Source: Triticum aestivum
Taxonomy: Eukaryota > Streptophyta > Magnoliopsida > Poales > Poaceae
Assembly (NCBI RefSeq): GCF_018294505.1
Contig: NC_057796.1
Span: 272,485,906-272,549,905 of the forward strand
Reading direction: 5' to 3'
DNA length: 64,000 nucleotides
Positions 9,300-19,779 of the stretch are shown in pieces. How positions within the stretch are numbered: position 1 is the stretch's first letter; each line of letters starts with the position of its first letter. The translations under genes were made by a program, and so were the position numbers. The notes beneath the pieces were generated by a model that did no database searches, was not told the origin of the DNA, and saw nothing but the letters and a program-made list of their open reading frames with translations.

Positions 9300-10110
9300 G
9301 TTTCCCTTTTTCGCTTTCTTTTTTTTTCTTTTTTTCCAAATTCGTGAACATTTTTTTGTATCAAATTCAAAAAATGTTTGCAATGTGTCAAAATGGTCAA
9401 CGATTCAAAACATGTTCATAAAATTCCTTTTTTGTTCATCCAATTGAAAAACCAATAATCAAAATTCAAAATTTCTTCGTCGAATTGAAAAAATGTTCAC
9501 CAAATTCAAAAATTGTTCATCAATTTCAAAAATTGTTCCGCAAATTTAAAATATATTCATCGATTTCAAAATTTGTTCGTTTTCTTTTTTTTTTCTTTTC
9601 TTACAAGATTTGTGAACATTTTTTGTATCAAATTCAAAAAATGATCATCAATTTGTAAAAATGTTCATAAAACTCGGTTTTTGTTCATCGGATTGAAAAA
9701 ATATTCGTCAAAATTCAAATTTTGTTCATCGAATTCAAAAAATGTTCATCAAATTCGAAATTTGTTCATCGATTTCAAAAATTGTTCACCAAATTCAAAA
9801 AGTCATCATTGATTTCAAAAATGGTTCACGAAACACAAAAAATTATTCGTCGATTTCAAAATTTGTTCAATGAATTCAAAATTTGTTCATCCATTTTTCG
9901 AAAAAATATACTTAAATACAAATTTTGTTCATCAGGTTTAAAAAATGTTCATCGTATTCAAATTTTGTTCATCAAATATAAAAAATTGTTCAGCACTATT
10001 AGAAAAATGCTCATATAAATTTGTTCATCAAAATAAATAAATAAATTCATTAAAATTCAGAAAAAGTTTATTATTTTGAAATCACGATTTTTTTTCTTGC
10101 AAAACTCCAT
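9300..10110. repeat. GTTCATCAAATTCAAAAAT array
   Basis: A long degenerate array of TTGTTCATCGATTTCAAAAA and ATGTTCATCAAATTC units, with the same polarity as 8160-8570. The long open frames inside it are only products of stop-poor repeats. Confidence 0.7.
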
Positions 10111-10130
10111 TTTCTAAATTACGACTTAGA

Positions 10131-10534
10131 GCCTGTTTGGGACTGCTCTGCTCCTTAAAATTCAGCTTCACTCCAGAAATCACAAGCCAAACGGGGTAGC
10201 TCCATGATATGCCGCTCCGCAAAAAACTAGAATCTGGGGTACAACTTCCAGTTTTTTATGAAGCTCTTGAGGGGGTGCTCCAAAAAACTCTAGAAGCTGG
10301 AGTTGGGTGGAAATTACCCACCACTGCCACCAGTAAGTGGATACCCCTTCGTTTCTCCTCCTTCAACCAATCAAATAGATCATTTCCACCAAATTTCCCA
10401 TTCTTGAAGCTGGAGCTAGATGGAAGCCAAACATTCTCTTTGGTGGTGCTACAACTTCTGGATGAAACTACTCCAAAGTGAATTTAGTGGAGCGAAACTA
10501 ATTTTTGTGAAGTGGAGCAGTCCCAAACAGGCCC
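10131..10534. mobile_element. hAT-like MITE, about 404 bp
   Basis: Inverted ends GCCTGTTTGGGACTGCTC (10131-) and its reverse complement GAGCAGTCCCAAACAGGC (to about 10532) bound a short non-coding interior that is itself partly palindromic (CTCCAGCTTC / GAAGCTGGAG words). Ends starting GGCCTGTTTGG are common among grass MITEs. The target-site duplication is not clear: CTTA occurs on both sides but too close to the ends to be certain. The element interrupts the AT-rich array. Confidence 0.7.
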
Positions 10535-10589
10535 TTATTTTGAATAAAAACGAAAAGCAAAAATGGTAAAAAAAAACGATTTAAAAAAT

Positions 10590-10745
10590 CTGGGGCGTTC
10601 AGCCCCGCTCGTGGGCCGGCCCACTAGGGGCGCACGGGAGCGGACGGGTGCGCGCTGGCTTGTTCGCCAGCGCGTCACGCGCCATATAGATGCCCTACAA
10701 CCCCACCCCACAAACATATCTAACTGGGCTGCGGCCCAATATTTC
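10590..10745. other. GC-rich island with a CGCGCTGGC hairpin
   Basis: CGCGCTGGC pairs perfectly with GCCAGCGCG across a 6-base loop at about 10649-10672. The island includes GGGCCGGCCCACTAGGGGCG. The arrays on its two sides have opposite polarity (GTTCAT on the left, CATGAAC on the right). Confidence 0.5.
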
Positions 10746-10929
10746 TCCTCAGATCGATTTTCTAGCCTGGGTTTCTGTTTCACAGTTTTTTGTACCATTT
10801 TGATTGTTTTTCGTGTTTTTCTATTTCTACCCTTTTCGCTTTGGTTTCTTTTTCGGTTTTCTTTTATTTTTATTTTTTGTGTTCGTGTTTTCTTTTATTT
10901 TATTTTTAAATCAATGAATTGTTTTCGTT

Positions 10930-11560
10930 TGTGAACTTTTTGAAATTTCAAAAGTTTTATTCAAGTTCACAAACAATTTGAAATTGTTGGACATTTTTTT
11001 AATTCACAAACTTTTCCAGATATGACTATTTTTTCAAATCCATGAATTTTTTTTTTAAATCCGTGAAGTATGTTTCAAATCCATGGACTTTCTTCAATTC
11101 CGTGAACTTTTTGCAAATCTAAGAAAAAAAATTGAATCCCTGAAATTCATGAACATTTTTCAAATTTATTAAAATTTCTTAAATGCATGAATTTTTTTAA
11201 ATCTATGAATTCGAATCCACAAAATATATGAACTTTTTCAACTCCATGAATATTTTTAAAATCCACATTTTTTATAAAATTATTGAACCTTTTTAAAATT
11301 TACGAACATTTCTGAAATTTGCAGACTTTTTTCAAGTTTATGAACTTTTTTAAAATTTGTGAACTATTTTAAAATTCATGATATTTTTCGAATTCTTAAA
11401 CTTTTAAAATTCTTTTTTTAATTCATGAACTTTTCTGAAATCCTGAAACATTTTTTAGGTTCATGTTTTTTTCAAAATTTTAAGCTTTTTTTAACTTCTT
11501 TTGAATGTATGTTTTTTTAATCTATAAAAACGGAGTTTGTTTTTTGAAGTCGTAGTTTTT
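10930..11560. repeat. CATGAACTTTTT-AAATC array
   Basis: Degenerate units of ATCCATGAATTTTTTTAAATCC and TTCATGAACATTTTTCAAA, with polarity opposite to 8160-10110. Confidence 0.65.
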
Positions 11561-11574
11561 TTCTTCAGACCTAC

Positions 11575-11720
11575 GCTGCTAGAGCGAGCGCGCGCTAGCG
11601 ACCAAAACTAATGTGTCGTGGCCCACTCTGCAGTCGCGTGACTGCTAGCTTTTGTTCCGGTGGTAAAGGCATTGTAGAGGCGCTATCCACCGGAAGGGTG
11701 TACGTGGGAGGTGAGGCACA
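11575..11720. other. GC-rich island at the array edge
   Basis: Contains GCTAGAGCGAGCGCGCGCTAGC (near 11579-11600), an imperfect palindrome with GCTAG/CTAGC ends, followed by mixed sequence. It closes the AT-rich array region on the right. No gene seen. Confidence 0.4.
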
Positions 11721-11753
11721 TGGTTTGTGGCTCCTACTTTGTTCTCGGCGATA

Positions 11754-12014
11754 CACTCCCTCTCTTCTACAATATTTGAAGTTTTAGGTATATCCTAAGT
11801 AGAACTTCTTTTAATTTGAGCAACTTTATAAAAAAAGTGTTAATATCAACAACATCAAATATATATGGTATAAAAATATATGTTATGATGAATCTAATCA
11901 AGCTAATTTGATGTCGTAGATGTTGGTATATTTTTCTACAAACTTGGTCAGACTTAAAACAGTTTGACTTAGAAAAAATCTAAAACTTCAAATATTTTGA
12001 AATGGAGGGAGCAG
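11754..12014. mobile_element. Stowaway (Tc1/Mariner) MITE, 261 bp
   Basis: The element is flanked by TA on both sides (11752-11753 and 12015-12016). Its left end CACTCCCTC...ATATTTGAAGTTTT and right end AAAACTTCAAATATTTTGAAATGGAGGGAGCAG are inverted copies. The interior, with AACTTTATAAAAAAA and AAACTTGGTCAGACTT, matches what I know of Triticeae Stowaway families derived from Mariner transposons. Non-coding. Confidence 0.85.
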
Positions 12015-12016
12015 TA

Positions 12017-12371
12017 GAGGTATAGAGCCTGGCAAGGCGACTGGAACGAAGTTGTGGATTTGTTCTGGCCCTCCACTCACACGTTGGGCAGTTGCGGGCG
12101 CATAGCACCCGCTGGGATGCTGAGGCGGGCGGGTTTGGTAAAGGCGGCCCTGGCATGATCATTGTCCATGGGTACGTTGCTGAGGATAATGCCATTTGAG
12201 GCACTCATGGTGTCTCGTAGTTTCGATATGATATCACAACGATTCTCACAGTTGATGCCAATTGTAGATGGTGTTTGACATCTAGGTTTGAGCCATTAAG
12301 ATGCAAGTAATAACCATAATCCTGCTTGTCCGAAATTTTATGAAAGGATTGCATATCAGCTAATACAAAGT
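12017..12371. other. Unassigned spacer
   Basis: About 355 bp of mixed composition between the Stowaway and the Harbinger-like element. No recognisable gene, splice pattern or terminal repeat seen. Confidence 0.3.
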
Positions 12372-12374
12372 TTA

Positions 12375-13347
12375 GAGCAACTCGCCGACCCAAATGGACG
12401 GCGCATTTGTCCGCTTTTTGTCTGTTCGGGTCGGCCGCCCGCCCGGCGTCCGCCCAGTTTTGCATTTGGGTCGGCAGTGCGCCCGACACGCCGACCCATT
12501 TCATGTCCGCACTCAACTTAAAAAAAAGGCCCGCGACCAATCATGCGAGCGGCCGTGTCTCATGCCGGCACCATGTCAGCACCGGCATACAATGCCGGCT
12601 TCAAAAAAATATCACCACAGTTCATGCTGGCGCACTCACCAGCCGGCCGGCACACATGCCGGCACACAAAAAAAAGGGTGGGACTTAAGTTCGACCACGC
12701 CATCGTGGCCCCCGTGCTCATGCCAGCACACCTGACGGCGGTGTTGACGAGGCCGTGCTGGCCAGGGTTTAACCCTAGCATGTAGAGCGCCTTCCTCGTT
12801 GCCGCCGCGACGCGGGCGTTGGTGACCTCCTGCTGCGCGGCGGCGGCGAAGGCGGCCTCATCCCTCGCGTCTGCGGCGTGCCTCCGGTCCTTCCTCTTGG
12901 CTGACTCCCTTGCCCGCTGTGCGGGCGTCAGCGGCTTCTTTGGCTTGGCCACGGCGGCGGTCTTGCGCGGGGCACGAGACTTGCCTTTCCCGGAGGGGGC
13001 GACGGCGCCGGACGAGGCGAGGGAGGCGAGGCCGGCGGCGGTGTCGAGGTCGATGGCGTCGTCCATGGCGGGTGTGGGGCGGGAGCGCACGGGCGGAAGG
13101 GTTTTGGGGGGAAATGGTGGTGGCTGCCACCGACCGGCGGGCCCTGGGAGAGGAGTAGGCGCGCGCGCGTCCGTCTCGTGTCTGCGCCGACGCAAATCCG
13201 GCTCAAAATTGGGCCGGAAATGGGTCGCCATGCGGACGCCAAGCGGACGCGCGTCCGTTTGGATCGGCGCGTTGGGCCGCCTTTTCTGTCCGCGCCGACC
13301 CAAACGGACGCTAGCGGACGAAATGGGTCGCTCCATTGGAGTTTCTC
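12375..13347 (-). mobile_element. PIF/Harbinger-like element, 973 bp, TSD TTA
   Basis: TTA flanks both ends (12372-12374 and 13348-13350). The left end GAGCAACTCGCCGACCCAAATGG and the reverse complement of the right end, GAGAAACTCCAATGGAGCGACCC, align as terminal inverted repeats with a small shift, and both run into TTTGTCCGC / TTCGTCCGC. A GAGCAACTCC-type end with a TTA duplication fits the PIF/Harbinger superfamily. The element is GC-rich, unlike its flanks, and carries a partial coding region on the minus strand but no DDE transposase. It is therefore a non-autonomous derivative. Confidence 0.75.
12560..13066 (-). CDS. Basic, Ala/Lys-rich element-borne protein fragment
   Basis: I choose the Met at 13066-13064 (MDDAIDLDTAAGLASLAS). 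The upstream frame runs out of the element into flanking DNA and is not conserved-looking. The frame has an acidic start, a Lys/Arg-rich stretch (KSRAPRKTAAVAKPKKPLT), an Ala-rich helix (RDEAAFAAAAQQEVTNARVAA) and a KALYMLGLNPGQHGL tail. I associate this arrangement with N-terminal parts of element-encoded Myb/trihelix- or NAM-associated proteins in Triticeae. That is from memory and weak. No transposase motif is present. The last ~60 residues run through repeats of GCCGGCA words and are probably not real protein. Confidence 0.4.
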   Translation of the reverse strand: MDDAIDLDTAAGLASLASSGAVAPSGKGKSRAPRKTAAVAKPKKPLTPAQRARESAKRKDRRHAADARDEAAFAAAAQQEVTNARVAAATRKALYMLGLNPGQHGLVNTAVRCAGMSTGATMAWSNLSPTLFFVCRHVCRPAGECASMNCGDIFLKPALYAGADMVPA

Positions 13348-13350
13348 TTA

Positions 13351-13623
13351 TGTCCAATGAGTTTGACATGAAGTTGTTGGTAATGGTAGTCGATTTATAC
13401 ATAACGTCTTAGGTTGAATCTAATCCAGGATAAAACCAGGGTTTCGATGTCGTCGTCTTAGCCGTCGAAGTAGAAGTTGCCCCCTAGTTTTGGCACTTTG
13501 TATATTTACATTCGACATTTGGCTGGTTTGGCTCCTTTTGATCCTGGTCTCCTGGTCGTGGACGACTTGTCTCCTTTACGCCAAAACTTGTCTGACTTCC
13601 TTGTTCGGAGTTTTGGGGTAGCC
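13351..13623. other. Unassigned spacer
   Basis: Host sequence between the Harbinger-like element and the nested stack. No gene seen. Its right edge is the 8-bp target duplicated by the hAT-like MITE. Confidence 0.3.
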
Positions 13624-13777
13624 CTATGGCACAGTGGCGAATCTAGCATGAAAATGAAGGGTAGGCTCAAACATCAAGTTCTAAGCCTAATTAGCAATTG
13701 CATTGTGATTCTTGCATATAAAGCACATAAATATAATTGTTAAGCGGTATGGTTAGCTGAAATATGTTTGTGGAGGG

Positions 13778-13967
13778 TGACGGTGTCCTGGACTAGGGGG
13801 TACTCACCACATCATCTCCCGACCAGGTGGATCGGGCCGAGGACCCCCATGGCGGTTCACTCATGGGCCACTTCGGCAGCCCATGCCGCATACAAGGAGT
13901 ATTCCACAAGACTTGGTGATCAAGACAAGGACTCCTCTCCACCAACGTATTCGGCTAGGACTCTTTT
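13778..13967 (+). repeat. 5' LTR of the LARD-like element, first part
   Basis: Begins TGACGGTGTCCTGGACTAGG and matches the start of the 3' LTR (36992-). It stops at GGACT plus CTTTT, the target-site duplication of copia element A (CTTGT in the intact 3' LTR). The LTR continues at 31429. Confidence 0.9.
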
Positions 13968-15669
13968 TGTTGGAAATATGCCCTAGAGGCAATAATAAAA
14001 TGGTTATTATTATATTTCCTTGTTCATGATAATTGTCTATTGTTCATGCTATAATTGTGTTATCCGGAAATCGTAATACATGTGTGAATACATAGACCAC
14101 AACATGTCCCTAGTGAGCCTCTAGTTGACTAGCTCGTTGATCAACAGATAGTCATGGTTTCCTGACTATGGACATTGGATGTCATTGATAACGGGATCAC
14201 ATCATTAGGAGAATGATGTGATGGACAAGACCCAATCCTAAGCATAGCACAAAGATCGTGTAGTTCGTTTGCTAGAGCTTTTCCAATTGTCAAGTATCAT
14301 TTCCTTAGACCATGAGATTGTGCAACTCCCGGATACTGTAGGAGTGCTTTGGGTGTGCCAAACGTCACAATGTAACTGGGTTGCTATAAAGGTGCACTAC
14401 GGGTATCTCCGAAAGTGTCTGTTGGGTTGGCACGAATCAAGACTGGGATTTGTCACTCCGTTTGACGGAGAGGTATCTCTGGGCCCACTCGGTAATGCAT
14501 CATCATAATGAGCTCAATGTGACCAAGTGTTTGGTCACGGGATCATGCATTACGGTACGAGTAAAGTGACTTGCCGGTAACGATATTGAACGAGGTATTG
14601 GGATACCGACGATCGAATCTCGGGCAAGTAACGTACCGATTGACAAAAGGAATTGTATACGGGATTGATTGAATCCTCGACATCGTGGTTCATTCGATGA
14701 GATCATCGTGGAACATGTGGGAGCCAACATGGGTATCTAGATCCCGTTGTTGGTTATTGACCGGAGAGTCGTCTCGGTCATGTCTCCCGAACCCGTAGGG
14801 TCTACACACTTCAGGTTCGGTGACGCTAGGGTTGTAGAGATATTAGTATGAGGAAACCCGAAAGTTGTTCGGAGTCCCGGATGAGATCCCGGACGTCACG
14901 AGGAGTTCCGGAATGGTCCGGAGGTGAAGAATTATATATAGGAAGTCCAGTTTCGGCCACCGGGAAAGTTTCGGGGGTTATCGGTATTGTATCGGGACCA
15001 CCGGAAGGGTCCCGGGGGTCCACCGGGTGGGGCCACCTATCCCGGAGGGCCCCATGGGCTGAAGTGGGGATGGGAACTAGCCACTGGTGGGCTGGTGCGC
15101 CCCCCTTGGGCCTCCCCTGCACCTAGGGTTGGAAACCCTGGGGGTGGGGGCGCCCCACTTGGCTTGGGGGGCAAGCCACCCCCTTGGCCGCCGCCCCCCT
15201 GGAGATGGGATCTCCTAGGGCCGGCGCCCCCCCAGGGACCCTATATATAGTGGGGGGAGGGAGAGCAGCAGCACCCTAGCCCCTGGCGCCTCCCTCTCCC
15301 TCCCGTGACACCTCTCCCTCCCGCTTGCGCTTGGCGAAGCCCTGCCGGGATCCCCGCTACTTCCACCACCACGCCGTCGTGCTGCTCGATCTCCATCAAC
15401 CTCTCCTTTCCCCTTGCTGGATCAAGAAGGAGGAGACGTCGCTGCTCCGTACGTGTGTTGAACGCGGAGGTACCGTCCGTTCGGCGCTCGGTCATCGGTG
15501 ATTTGGATCACGACGAGTACGACTCCGTCAACCCCTTTCACTTGAACGCTTCCGCTCGCGATCTACAAGGGTATGTAGATGCACTCCTTCCCTCTCGTTG
15601 CTAGTAAACTCCATAGATGGATCTTGGTGATGCGTAGAAAATTTTAAATTTCTGCTACGATCCCCAACA
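13968..15669 (+). repeat. 5' LTR of copia element A
   Basis: 1,702 bp, TGTTGGAAATATGCCC...CCCCAACA. A TATA box TATATATAG lies near 15242-15250 in a GC-rich context, the usual position of a BARE-type promoter. Repeated GTCCCGG/CCGGGA words lie upstream of it. The short conserved frames inside (for example 14848-15126) are shared by all four copia LTRs simply because the LTRs are homologous. Confidence 0.93.
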
Positions 15670-15670
15670 G

Positions 15671-15690
15671 TGGCATCATGAGCCAGGCCT
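15671..15690 (+). other. Primer binding site of copia element A
   Basis: TGGCATCATGAGCC directly follows the LTR. Elements of this group prime from initiator-Met tRNA (site TGGTATCAGAGC); this is a degenerate version, also seen after the LTR of element B. Confidence 0.6.
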
Positions 15691-16673
15691 ATGCGTAGTT
15701 TCTATGCACGAGTAGAACACAAACTTGTTGTGGGCATAGATGTTGTCAATTTCCTTGCCACTACTAGTCTTATCTTGTTTCGGCGGCATTGTGGGATGAA
15801 GCAGCCCGGACCGACCTTACACGTACGCTTACGTGAGACAGGTTCCACCGACTGACATGCACTAGTTGCATAAGGTGGCTAGCGGGTGTCTGTCTCTCCC
15901 ACTTTAGTCGGAACAGATTCGATGAAAAGGGTCCTTATGAAGGGTAAATAGAAATTGGCATATCACGTTGTGGTTTTACGTAGGTAAGAAACGTTCTTGC
16001 TAGAAACCTATAGAAGCCACGTAAAAACTTGCAACAACAATTAGAGGACGTCTAACTTGTTTTTGCAGCATATGCCTTGTGATGTGATATGGCCAAAAGG
16101 ATGTGATGAATGAGATATATGTGATGTATGAGATTGATCATGTTCTTGTAATAGGAATCACGACTTGCATGTCGATGAGTATGACAACCGGCAGGAGCCA
16201 TAGGAGTTGTCTTTATTTTTGTATGACCTGCGTGTCATTGAATAACGCCATGTAAATTACTTCACTTTATTTCTAAACACGTTAGCCATAGAAGTAGAAG
16301 TAATCGTTGGCGTGACAACTTCATGAAGACACGATGATGGAGATCATGATGATGGAGATCATGGTGTCATGCCGGTGACGAAGATGATCATGGCGCCCCG
16401 AAGATGGAGATCAAAAGGAGCAAAATGATATTGGCCATATCATGTCACTATTTGATTGCATGTGATGTTTATCATGTTCTACATCTTATTTGCTTAGAAC
16501 GACGGTAGTAAGTAAGATGATCCCTTATAATAATTTCAAGAAAGTGTTCCCCCTAACTGTGCACCATTGCGAAGGTTCGTTGTTTCGAAGCACCACGTGA
16601 TGATCGGGTGTGATAGATTCTAACGTTCGCATACAACGGGTGTTGACGAGCCTAGCATGTACATGTTAGAAAT

Positions 16674-18443
16674 ATGCCCTAGAGGCAATAATAAATTGGT
16701 TATTGTTATATTTCCTTGTTCATGATAATCGTTTATTATCCATGCTAAAATTGTATTGATAGGAAACTCGATACATGTGTGGATGCATAGACAACACCAT
16801 GTCCCTAGTAAGCCTCTAGTTGACTAGCTCGTTGATCAATAGATGGTTACGGTTTCCTGACCATGGACATTGGATGTCGTTGATAACGGGATCACATCAT
16901 TAGGAGAATGATGTGATGGACAAGACCCAATCCTAAGCCTAGCACAAGATCGTGTAGTTCGTTTGCTAAGAGCTTTTCTAATGTCAAGTATCATTTCCTT
17001 AGACCATGAGATTGTGCAACTCCCGGATACCGTAGGAATGCTTTGGGTGTATCAAACGTCACAACGTAACTGGGTGGCTATAAAGGTGCACTACAGGTAT
17101 CTCCGAAAGTGTTTGTTGGGTTGGCACGAATCGAGACTGGGATTTGTCACTCCGTGTAAACGGAGAGGTATCTCTGGGCCCACTCGGTAGGACATCATCA
17201 TAATGTGCACAATGTGACCAAGGAGTTGATCACGGGATGATGTGTTACGGAACGAGTAAAGAGACTTGCCGGTAACGAGATTGAACAAGGTATCGGGATA
17301 CCGACGATCGAATCTCGGGCAAGTAACATACCGATTGACAAAGGGAATTGTATATGGGATTGATTGAATCCCCGACATCGTGGTTCATCCGATGAGATCA
17401 TCGTGGAACATGTGGGAGCCAACATGGGTATCCAGATCCCGCTGTTGGTTATTGGCTGGAGAACGTCTCGGTCATGTCTGCATGGTTCCCGAACCCGTAG
17501 GGTCTACACACTTAAGGTTCGATGACGCTAGGGTTATAGGGAATAGATATACGTGGTTGCCGAATGTTGTTCGGAGTCCCGGATGAGATCCCGGACGTCA
17601 CGAGGAGTTCCGGAATGGTCCGGAGGTAAAGATTTATATATTGGAAGTCCTGTTTTGGTCACCGGAAAAGTTTCGGGTGCTATCGGTAACGTACCGGGAC
17701 CACCGGGAGGGTCCCGGGGGTCCACCAGGTGGGGCCACCGGCCCCAGAGGGCTGCGTGGGCCAAGTGTGGGAGGGGACTAGCCCCAGGTGAGCTGGTGCG
17801 CCCCCCCCCACCAGCGCCCAAGGCGCAGGGAAGGGGGAAGGGGGGAAACCCTAGGCTCAGATGGGCCTAAGGCCCACCTAGGGTGCGGCCCCCTTTCTCC
17901 CCCTATGGCCGCCCCCCCTAGATGCATCTAGGACTGGCCGCACCCCTTGGGGGGGAACCCTAGATGGGGGCGCAACCCCTTCCCCTCCCCTATATATAGT
18001 GGGGGTTTTGGGGCTGCCAGACAGATGAGTCTTCCTCTCTCTTTGGCGCAGCCCTACCCCTCTCCCTCCTCGTCTCTCGCAGTGCTTGGCGAAGCCCTGC
18101 TGGAGTGCCACGCTCCTCCATCACCACCATGCCGTTGTGCTGCTGCTGGACGGAGTCTTCCCCAACTTCTCCCTCTCTCCTTACTGGATCAAGGCGTGGG
18201 AGACGTCACCGGGCTGCACGTGTGTTGAACGCGAAGGCGCCGTGGTTCGGCGCTTAGATCGGAATCAACCGCGATCTGAATCGCTACGAGTACGACTCCT
18301 TCATCCGCGTTCTTGCAACGCTTCCGCTTAGCGATCTACAATGGTATGTAGATGCACTCCCCTTCCCCTCGGTGCTAGATTACTCCATAGATTGATCTTG
18401 GTGATGCGTAGAAAATTTTGAATTTCTGCTACGTTCTCCAACA
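16674..18443 (+). repeat. 5' LTR of copia element B
   Basis: 1,770 bp, TGTTAGAAATATGCCC...CTCCAACA, with TATA box TATATATAG at about 17991-17999. Clearly related to the LTR of element A, but a distinct subfamily: for example TGTTAGA against TGTTGGA at the start, and a different GC-rich block before the TATA box. Confidence 0.93.
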
Positions 18444-19779
18444 GTGGCATCATGAGCTAGGTCTATGCGTAGTTTCTATGCACGAGTAGAACACAAAGTA
18501 GTTGTGGGCGTCGATTTTGTCAATTTACTTGCCGTTACTAGTCTTATCTTGATTCGGCGGCATCGTGGGATGAAGCGGCCCGGACCGACCTTACACGTAC
18601 ACTTACGTGAGACAGGTTCCACCGACTGACATGCACTAGTTGCATAAGGTGGCTAGCGGGTGTCTGTCTCTCCCACTTTAGTCGGATCGGATTCGATGAA
18701 AAGGTTCCTTATGAAGGGTAAATAGAAATTGGCATATCACGTTGTGGCTTTTGCGTAGGTAAGAAACGTTCTTGCTGGAATCCCATAGCAGCCACGTAAA
18801 ACATGCAACAACAATTAGAGGACGTCTAACTTGTTTTTGCAGGGTATGCTATGTGATGTGATATGGCTAAAAGGATGTGATGAATGATATATGTGATGTA
18901 TGAGATTGATCATGTTCTTGTAATAGGAATCACGACTTGCATGTCGATGAGTATGACAACCGGCAAGAGCCATAGGAGTTGTCTTAATTCATTGTATGAC
19001 CTGCGTGTCAATGAAAACGCCATGTAATTACTTTACTTTATTGCTAACCATTAACATAGTAGTAGAAGTAATAGTTGGCGAGACAACTTCATGAAGACAC
19101 GATGATGGAGATCATGATGATGGAGATCATGGTGTCATGCTGGTGACGAAGGTGATCATGCCACGCCTCGAAGATGGAGATCAAAGGCGCAAGATGATAT
19201 TGGCCATATCACGTCACTTTATGATTTGCATGTGATGTTTGTCATGTTTACATCTTATTTTCTTAGAACGACGGTAGCATAAATAAGATGATCCCTCACT
19301 AAAATTTCAAGAGACGTGTTCCCCCTAACTGTGCACCGTTGCGAAGGTCCGTTGTTTCGAAGCACCACGTGATGATCGGGTGTGATAGATTCTAACGTTC
19401 GAATACAACGGGCGTTGACGAGCCTAGCATGTACAGACATGGCCTCGGAACACATGCGAAACACTTAGGTTGACTTGACGAGCCTAGCATGTACAGACAT
19501 GGCCTCGGAACACAAGAGATCGAAAGGTCGAACATGAGTCGTATAGTAGATGCGATCAACATGGAGATGTTCACCGATGATGACTAGTCCGTCTCACGTG
19601 ATGATCGGACACGGCCTAGTTTGACTCGGATCATGTATCACTTAGATGACTAGAGGGATGTCTATCTGAGTGGGAGTTCATCAAATAATCAGATGAACTT
19701 AATTATCATGAACATAGTCAAAAGGTCTTTGCAAATTATGTCATAGCTTACGCTTTAGTTCTACTGTTTAAGATATGTT

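Noticed and set aside
9300..10110. Regular-looking repeats that might be mistaken for a CRISPR array or satellite
   Set aside because: Units are degenerate, without fixed period or unique spacers, and the genome is eukaryotic.
12819..13412. 197-codon + strand frame
   Set aside because: Antisense shadow of the Harbinger-like element's GC-rich frame, and it crosses the element's end.
14848..15126. Short frame conserved in all four copia LTRs (also at 17553, 24488 and 30601)
   Set aside because: Conservation comes from LTR homology; the frame lies in the promoter region and changes or breaks between LTR subfamilies.
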